From NCBI GenBank assembly GCA_004794655.1, contig SMMW01000077.1, positions 62,001 through 126,000 on the forward strand: a stretch of 64,000 bases of DNA, in the 5' to 3' direction. The stretch comes from Marisa cornuarietis. Its lineage: Eukaryota > Mollusca > Gastropoda > Architaenioglossa > Ampullariidae. Made by a program: the position numbers and the translations under genes. Below are positions 59,839 to 64,000 of the stretch, in pieces (position 1 is the first letter of the stretch; every line of letters starts with the position of its first letter). The notes beneath the pieces are model-generated. The model was not told the origin of the DNA and did no database searches. It saw nothing but the letters and a program-made list of their open reading frames with translations.

Positions 59839-61281
59839 TCACAGAACATCGGAAGAGGCGAGCGGCTCGTAGTGTCGTCTGTCACGTGACCACGCCGGCA
59901 TCCGATGAAGCCAACGGCGACGACACATCCATAGCGCGACGAGAACACTAGCTGCTGGCACAACAGCACTCAGGGCGATGAAGGCCGTCCAGTCTGACAC
60001 CACGCTGGTCGTGGGAGTCGGTGTTGATGGAGCATCGCGGCAGTCGTGTTCAAGAAAGAAAGTCACATTAGTGCGATAGTCGTTACCGCATTCGTAGGGC
60101 CTCGTGGAGTTGGCGAACAAACTCGGGTCTGTGACCAGCCACCTGGGAAAGAACAGGTCCCCGCACGTGCACCTGAAAGGGTTGCCGCTCAGGTCGAGAT
60201 GCTGTAGACGCACGCGTATGTCAGAGGTGAAGGTCGCCTCCGAGATGACGGACAACTCGTTGCGACTCAAGTCCAGCCAGGTGAGTGCTGCCGCCCCGTG
60301 AAAGAGTCCGTCAGGCAGTGACTTGATCCTGTTTGCTGACAAGTACAGGGCCCTGAGAGCAGACAGGTTTCGGAACATCTCCACCGGCACAGATTCCAGC
60401 TGCACGTTTGTCATGTCCAGAACTTCCAGCGAGACTAACGAATCAAATAAACGAACAAGTTTGTCCCTGCTGATTCCTCGAAAGCTGTTGTAACTGCCAA
60501 GGAGAAGATGTTGTAGTTGTGTACATCCGGCAAAAGCGTCTGCACTTACAGCACTAGAGGAAAAATCCAGAAAGTTGAAGACCAGCGACAGTTTCTTGAG
60601 GCTGGGGCTACGAAAAGCTCTTTCTGCTAAGCCGCACTTGAAGTTTTCGCTCATGGCGATGTACTCCAGGTTCGTCAAGTGAATAAAAGAGTCCGACTGC
60701 ACGTATTCTATTCGGTTGGATTCGATCCACAGTTCTTTTAGCTCAGGTAAACACATTGAGTCCGGAAGACTCTGGATGTTGTTTTGATTCAGTTGCAGAA
60801 CCTGCAACCGTGGGAATATCGAGGCGCCGCCTTTGCACGTGTCTGGAAATTTCTGGAGTTTATTGCCACGAAGGTACAGAACTGTGAGGCCTGTCACAAG
60901 GCTAAAGGCCCGCGTGCTGACGGTCACGAGCTCGTTGAATGAAAGCTCCAGCCCCGTGATGGAAGTAACATTTACAAGAAAGTTGTCGTTTGTTATCGCA
61001 TGGACGTCGTTGTAGGAGAAATTGAGGAAAGTGATTCCTGTTGGCAGCTTAGGAACGAACAGTAGTGTCCCATGATTCCTCGAACAGTCGGCCACAGTGT
61101 CTGTGCACGTGCACAGCTGCATGAAGCAGTAGGAAACTGAAGTCAAACCAGAAACAGCTGCCGTGCGTTTTGAATGTGTCCAGTCATGTGACCGAAGCTG
61201 AGATGGAGGAGACAGAGTTTCAACGCCTGAAGTGAAGATGGCGATGAGAGCAGCGAGAAGACACCCTAACGTGGGGTGCAT
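59839..61281 (-). CDS. Leucine-rich repeat transmembrane receptor-like protein (TIR-less), short paralogue
   Basis: An intact, intronless 480-codon gene, paralogous to the one at 56481-58253. It has a signal peptide (about 1-22) and an N-cap with the same cysteine spacing (C52, C57, C59, C66, in the context CTCTDTVADCSRN). Roughly eleven leucine-rich repeats follow, then an LRRCT cap (NPFRCTC, C371/C373/C398/C414), a Thr/Pro stalk and one transmembrane helix (about 431-453). The 27-residue tail RRRWLHRMPAWSRDRRHYEP... ends in LASSDVL. It is about 110 residues shorter than its neighbour. The missing part corresponds to three to four repeats of the long protein between about residues 130 and 240. 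No TIR or kinase domain is present. Both tails share Trp and an RR-x-Y-x-P pattern. Base composition is GC-richer than the long paralogue. A cell-surface recognition role is inference. Confidence 0.93.
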   Translation of the reverse strand: MHPTLGCLLAALIAIFTSGVETLSPPSQLRSHDWTHSKRTAAVSGLTSVSYCFMQLCTCTDTVADCSRNHGTLLFVPKLPTGITFLNFSYNDVHAITNDNFLVNVTSITGLELSFNELVTVSTRAFSLVTGLTVLYLRGNKLQKFPDTCKGGASIFPRLQVLQLNQNNIQSLPDSMCLPELKELWIESNRIEYVQSDSFIHLTNLEYIAMSENFKCGLAERAFRSPSLKKLSLVFNFLDFSSSAVSADAFAGCTQLQHLLLGSYNSFRGISRDKLVRLFDSLVSLEVLDMTNVQLESVPVEMFRNLSALRALYLSANRIKSLPDGLFHGAAALTWLDLSRNELSVISEATFTSDIRVRLQHLDLSGNPFRCTCGDLFFPRWLVTDPSLFANSTRPYECGNDYRTNVTFFLEHDCRDAPSTPTPTTSVVSDWTAFIALSAVVPAASVLVALWMCRRRWLHRMPAWSRDRRHYEPLASSDVL

Positions 61282-61810
61282 GATATGATATGTTTGTTAA
61301 GCCAACAGTTGGCCAGGTCACATCGAGGCTTGCACGAGCAACACTACGACATTCCAACAACGGCGGACTACAGGGATTTACCTTCGAGTGTTGTGTTCAT
61401 TAATGTTGACCACCTTTTCCACACAGCAGCAACATAACGACCAAAGAGAAAGCACCGATGATATTGTTTGTAGTTTCCGCTGTGGAACAAGGAGAGTCGG
61501 GTACCCAGGGTGGGACTAACACAGCTTCAGTTCCTATCCGGGTTCTAGTGGCGGCTGTTCTGAGAGTTTCTTGAAATCTTGCCTACCTTTAGCTACGCAA
61601 GTGATCGAAAGTTTCTACCCGATAAACCACCCGCTTTGCCATGTCTTACCGAGACAGTTGTTAGGAGACATCCGCTTTACTTTTGTATGCAAACAGAGGA
61701 TGTCAATATGAGATGTCAGGGTTAGTAGGCTACTGTTGACATTTTGGGCGAATGAGCGCACGGAGCACATTGTATCCAAAGTACACAGAATGTATCTTAT
61801 GTTGACACAC
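61282..61810. other. 5' flank of the short LRR gene
   Basis: No TATA box as clear as that of the neighbouring paralogue. No other feature recognised. Confidence 0.45.
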
Positions 61811-61836
61811 GTGTGTGTGTGTGTGTGCGTGTGTGT

Positions 61837-61887
<51 letters not shown>
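61811..61887. repeat. (GT)n microsatellite
   Basis: About 38 GT dinucleotides with single-base interruptions (gcgt, atgt). Confidence 0.97.
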
Positions 61888-61888
<1 letters not shown>

Positions 61889-62035
61889 TGTGCTCGTGCA
61901 TGTTAAGAGGTAAGGAATGAGAAACTGGTTGTGTGACACAGGGGAGGATAACGGGAGGTGTTCATGTGAAGCACAATGTGGAGGGTAAGACAGGAAAATC
62001 ACTTTCCAAGAACTTCCTTCAGCATCCCTCCTCCG

Positions 62036-62160
62036 GTCTCTCTTTCTCTCTCTTTCTTTGTTTCTCTCGCTTTGTCTCGTCAGTCTCTTGTATTTTCTCT
62101 CTCCCTTTCCTCGCTCTCTCGTTGTTTCTTTTTCTCTCTCTCTTTCTCTTGCTTCGATTT
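62036..62160. repeat. (CT)n-rich pyrimidine tract
   Basis: TCTTTCTC-type repeats with cgct interruptions. They generate Arg/Glu/Lys-rich spurious frames on the - strand. Confidence 0.85.
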
Positions 62161-62561
62161 GATTTGCTCGCTCGTAGGCGTATGTGCACACAATGTGAAG
62201 GTAGGAGAGGTAACATCGACGATGAAGGCAGACACTGGTGTGAGCTGTGGCGCTGCTGACGTGGTCTTCAGCAGGTGAGACAATCGTATTTCTTCTGACA
62301 TTTTCATGAGAGGCAAAGTCAACAAGTTATCGATACAGTTACTGTTCGCACGTTGGAAGACGCCTCGTTACTAGCTATTTTTAGCTGTCTTCATCATGTC
62401 ATAGCATCTGCTGACTTTCCAGGTGGCGCTGTTCGATTTCAGCAAAATGAGACAAAACTTACCGCTCAGGAAATAGAACGGCACGGGCAAGAGGGAATGA
62501 AAGATAAACAACAAAATCACAAACACAGGGATGGAAAACACTAACTCGCTCTCTTTCTCTC

Positions 62562-62705
62562 TCCACACACACACAATCGTCAAGCCCAGAAACAGGCATG
62601 CAAACACTTGTACACACATACAAACACGTGCATGCGCACACTGACACACCAACACACATGCACATGTACACACACACGCTCACACACACACACACGCACA
62701 CGCAC
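62562..62705. repeat. Degenerate CA-rich tract
   Basis: CA dinucleotide runs interspersed with cgt/tgc, ending in a more regular (AC)n at 62665-62705. Confidence 0.85.
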
Positions 62706-64000
62706 AGCATAATGATAATAACAGCGCCATGCTAGCAGCCCTATGACGGCGCTGAGTGAGAAAGCAGACTGTGTACAAAAACCACTGAGGCAGTCACAGC
62801 TGATTACAAGTGCAAGCAAATGGATTTCTACTCAGGCCGGGTGCTGGGGACTATTATGGCTGCAGGAGGTGAGCTGACTGCATGCGCCTTGATGACGTAT
62901 AATTGGGTGCCGTGGAGGTTTAGTGCCGTCAGGTGCTCTCATACCATCGAACTTGCCATCTGGTATATTGGATATCGTCTTGTCTCTCGGCAAAGCTCGA
63001 CGTCACAATTTAAAGATCATCTGTGCAACAGAATTAACTTTGCTTTAACACACAAGCTTTCAGCTGAGAGAAACACGAAGGAAAAAATAAAACTATTTTC
63101 CATTTTAAAAAAAGGAAAAAAAAGATATTGAGACAAGGAAGACAATTAATATGTGAAATAAGTTTTGTTAGCACAGTAGCAATTATTTCTCTAACCACAT
63201 CTTGTCCCTAGTAACATACAGACATGCACAACATTATACTAAACATTCCTCCCAGACTTGCAAGACTTGCTGCTTGCTTCCTTGTTTGCGTCACTCCGCT
63301 CAGGTGCCTTGATAACCAGACATATAATGTTGAATATATATGACCATGAGATACCCAAAAACATTTCCAATAGTCACGTGTTCAAGAAAATGGTTAAGAA
63401 GAGCGTTAAGAAAATGCTTGGACGACATGTGAAAAGCTCTACTTTGTTATTTGCTTGCATTTTTAAATGTTTCCTGAAGGAAGATGAATTCGTGTACTTA
63501 ACAAATGCACGCGCCCGTAAACGTCTACAGCAGAAGATGAATTTAAACATCAATAGGTAACTATCCCACTTCTAGTGGATATGCTGGAGGCATCGCTGGC
63601 AGGATATTCATTCATATGCCATTCAGAAATCTTGTTAGAGATGTGTCAGTTCACAAACACCTGGATGTGATACGATCAGTTATACCACACTCCATTATCG
63701 CCACGAAGTGTATAACTGTCAATCTTTAAACCCACACCAACCCTCCTCCACTCACCGAAACCCGGAAGATTTGTCTATTAGTCTGAAACTTGAATTATTT
63801 AGTTTCCGTATAACACTTTCTAAAACATTACATTGAGAGTCATTGACATTGAACAGATCCATAGGGAACATCAACAGAGACGGCGACAGCAACTGGCGGC
63901 AAACTACAACAGTCGGGTTCAGTCACGTGCTCTGTTCATATCTGAGTCTGCTCTGAGTCACTTAGCTGTTAGTACTTGCCAAGTGCTGTGAGTGTAAAGA
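62706..64000. other. Right flank, no supported gene
   Basis: A + strand frame at 63258-63560 (100 codons) is Lys/Arg-rich in its second half. It ends at aatAG|GTAACT, where a donor-like word overlaps the stop. No acceptor partner or homology was recognised. A 104-codon frame at 62820-63131 is also unsupported. No repeat array or RNA gene is seen. The window ends in ordinary sequence. Confidence 0.4.

Overview
This is an animal genomic window, most likely from a lophotrochozoan and probably a gastropod mollusc (inference). The coding density is low and introns are long. Minisatellites and (GT)n/(AAT)n microsatellites are very abundant. The one gene that can be identified with certainty is a Hox3 orthologue of lophotrochozoan type. 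The species cannot be named from the sequence alone.

Layout: 1-12.8 kb is non-coding left flank, with a degenerate 22-bp array, a GA-rich tract, a CpG-rich patch, a 31-bp minisatellite and a SINE-like copy. 12.8-36.4 kb is Hox3 on the + strand in three exons. Exon 1 (13081-13540) carries the IYPWM hexapeptide. Exon 2 (34102-34259) carries homeodomain residues 1-50. Exon 3 (35535-36362) carries homeodomain residues 51-60, a Gly/His-rich tail and the Hox3-type C-terminal PKLTHL. Intron 1 is about 20.6 kb and holds several minisatellites, a 677-bp inverted-repeat transposon and a few GC-richer unique patches that may be cis-regulatory. 36.4-56.4 kb has no recognisable gene. It holds four minisatellites, microsatellites, three CpG-rich unique islands, and two very tentative exon-like pieces.

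56.4-61.3 kb holds two tandem, intronless, paralogous genes on the - strand. They encode type I membrane proteins with a signal peptide, a Cys-rich N-cap, leucine-rich repeats, an LRRCT cap, one transmembrane helix and a short tail without a TIR domain. They look like Toll-type ectodomains lacking the signalling domain. 61.3-64 kb is repeat-rich flank.

The LRR genes and Hox3 have no obvious functional link. In an ordered cluster Hox2 would be expected 3' of Hox3 and Hox4 5' of it, and neither is visible within 27 kb downstream or 13 kb upstream. The main points for follow-up are the intron that splits the Hox3 homeodomain between Q50 and N51, the transposon nested in a minisatellite inside intron 1, a recurring AAATCTGT-type word next to TALE-like TGACAG/TGTCA sites in several GC-rich patches, the excess of the palindrome TCACGTGA, and the tandem TIR-less LRR receptors.
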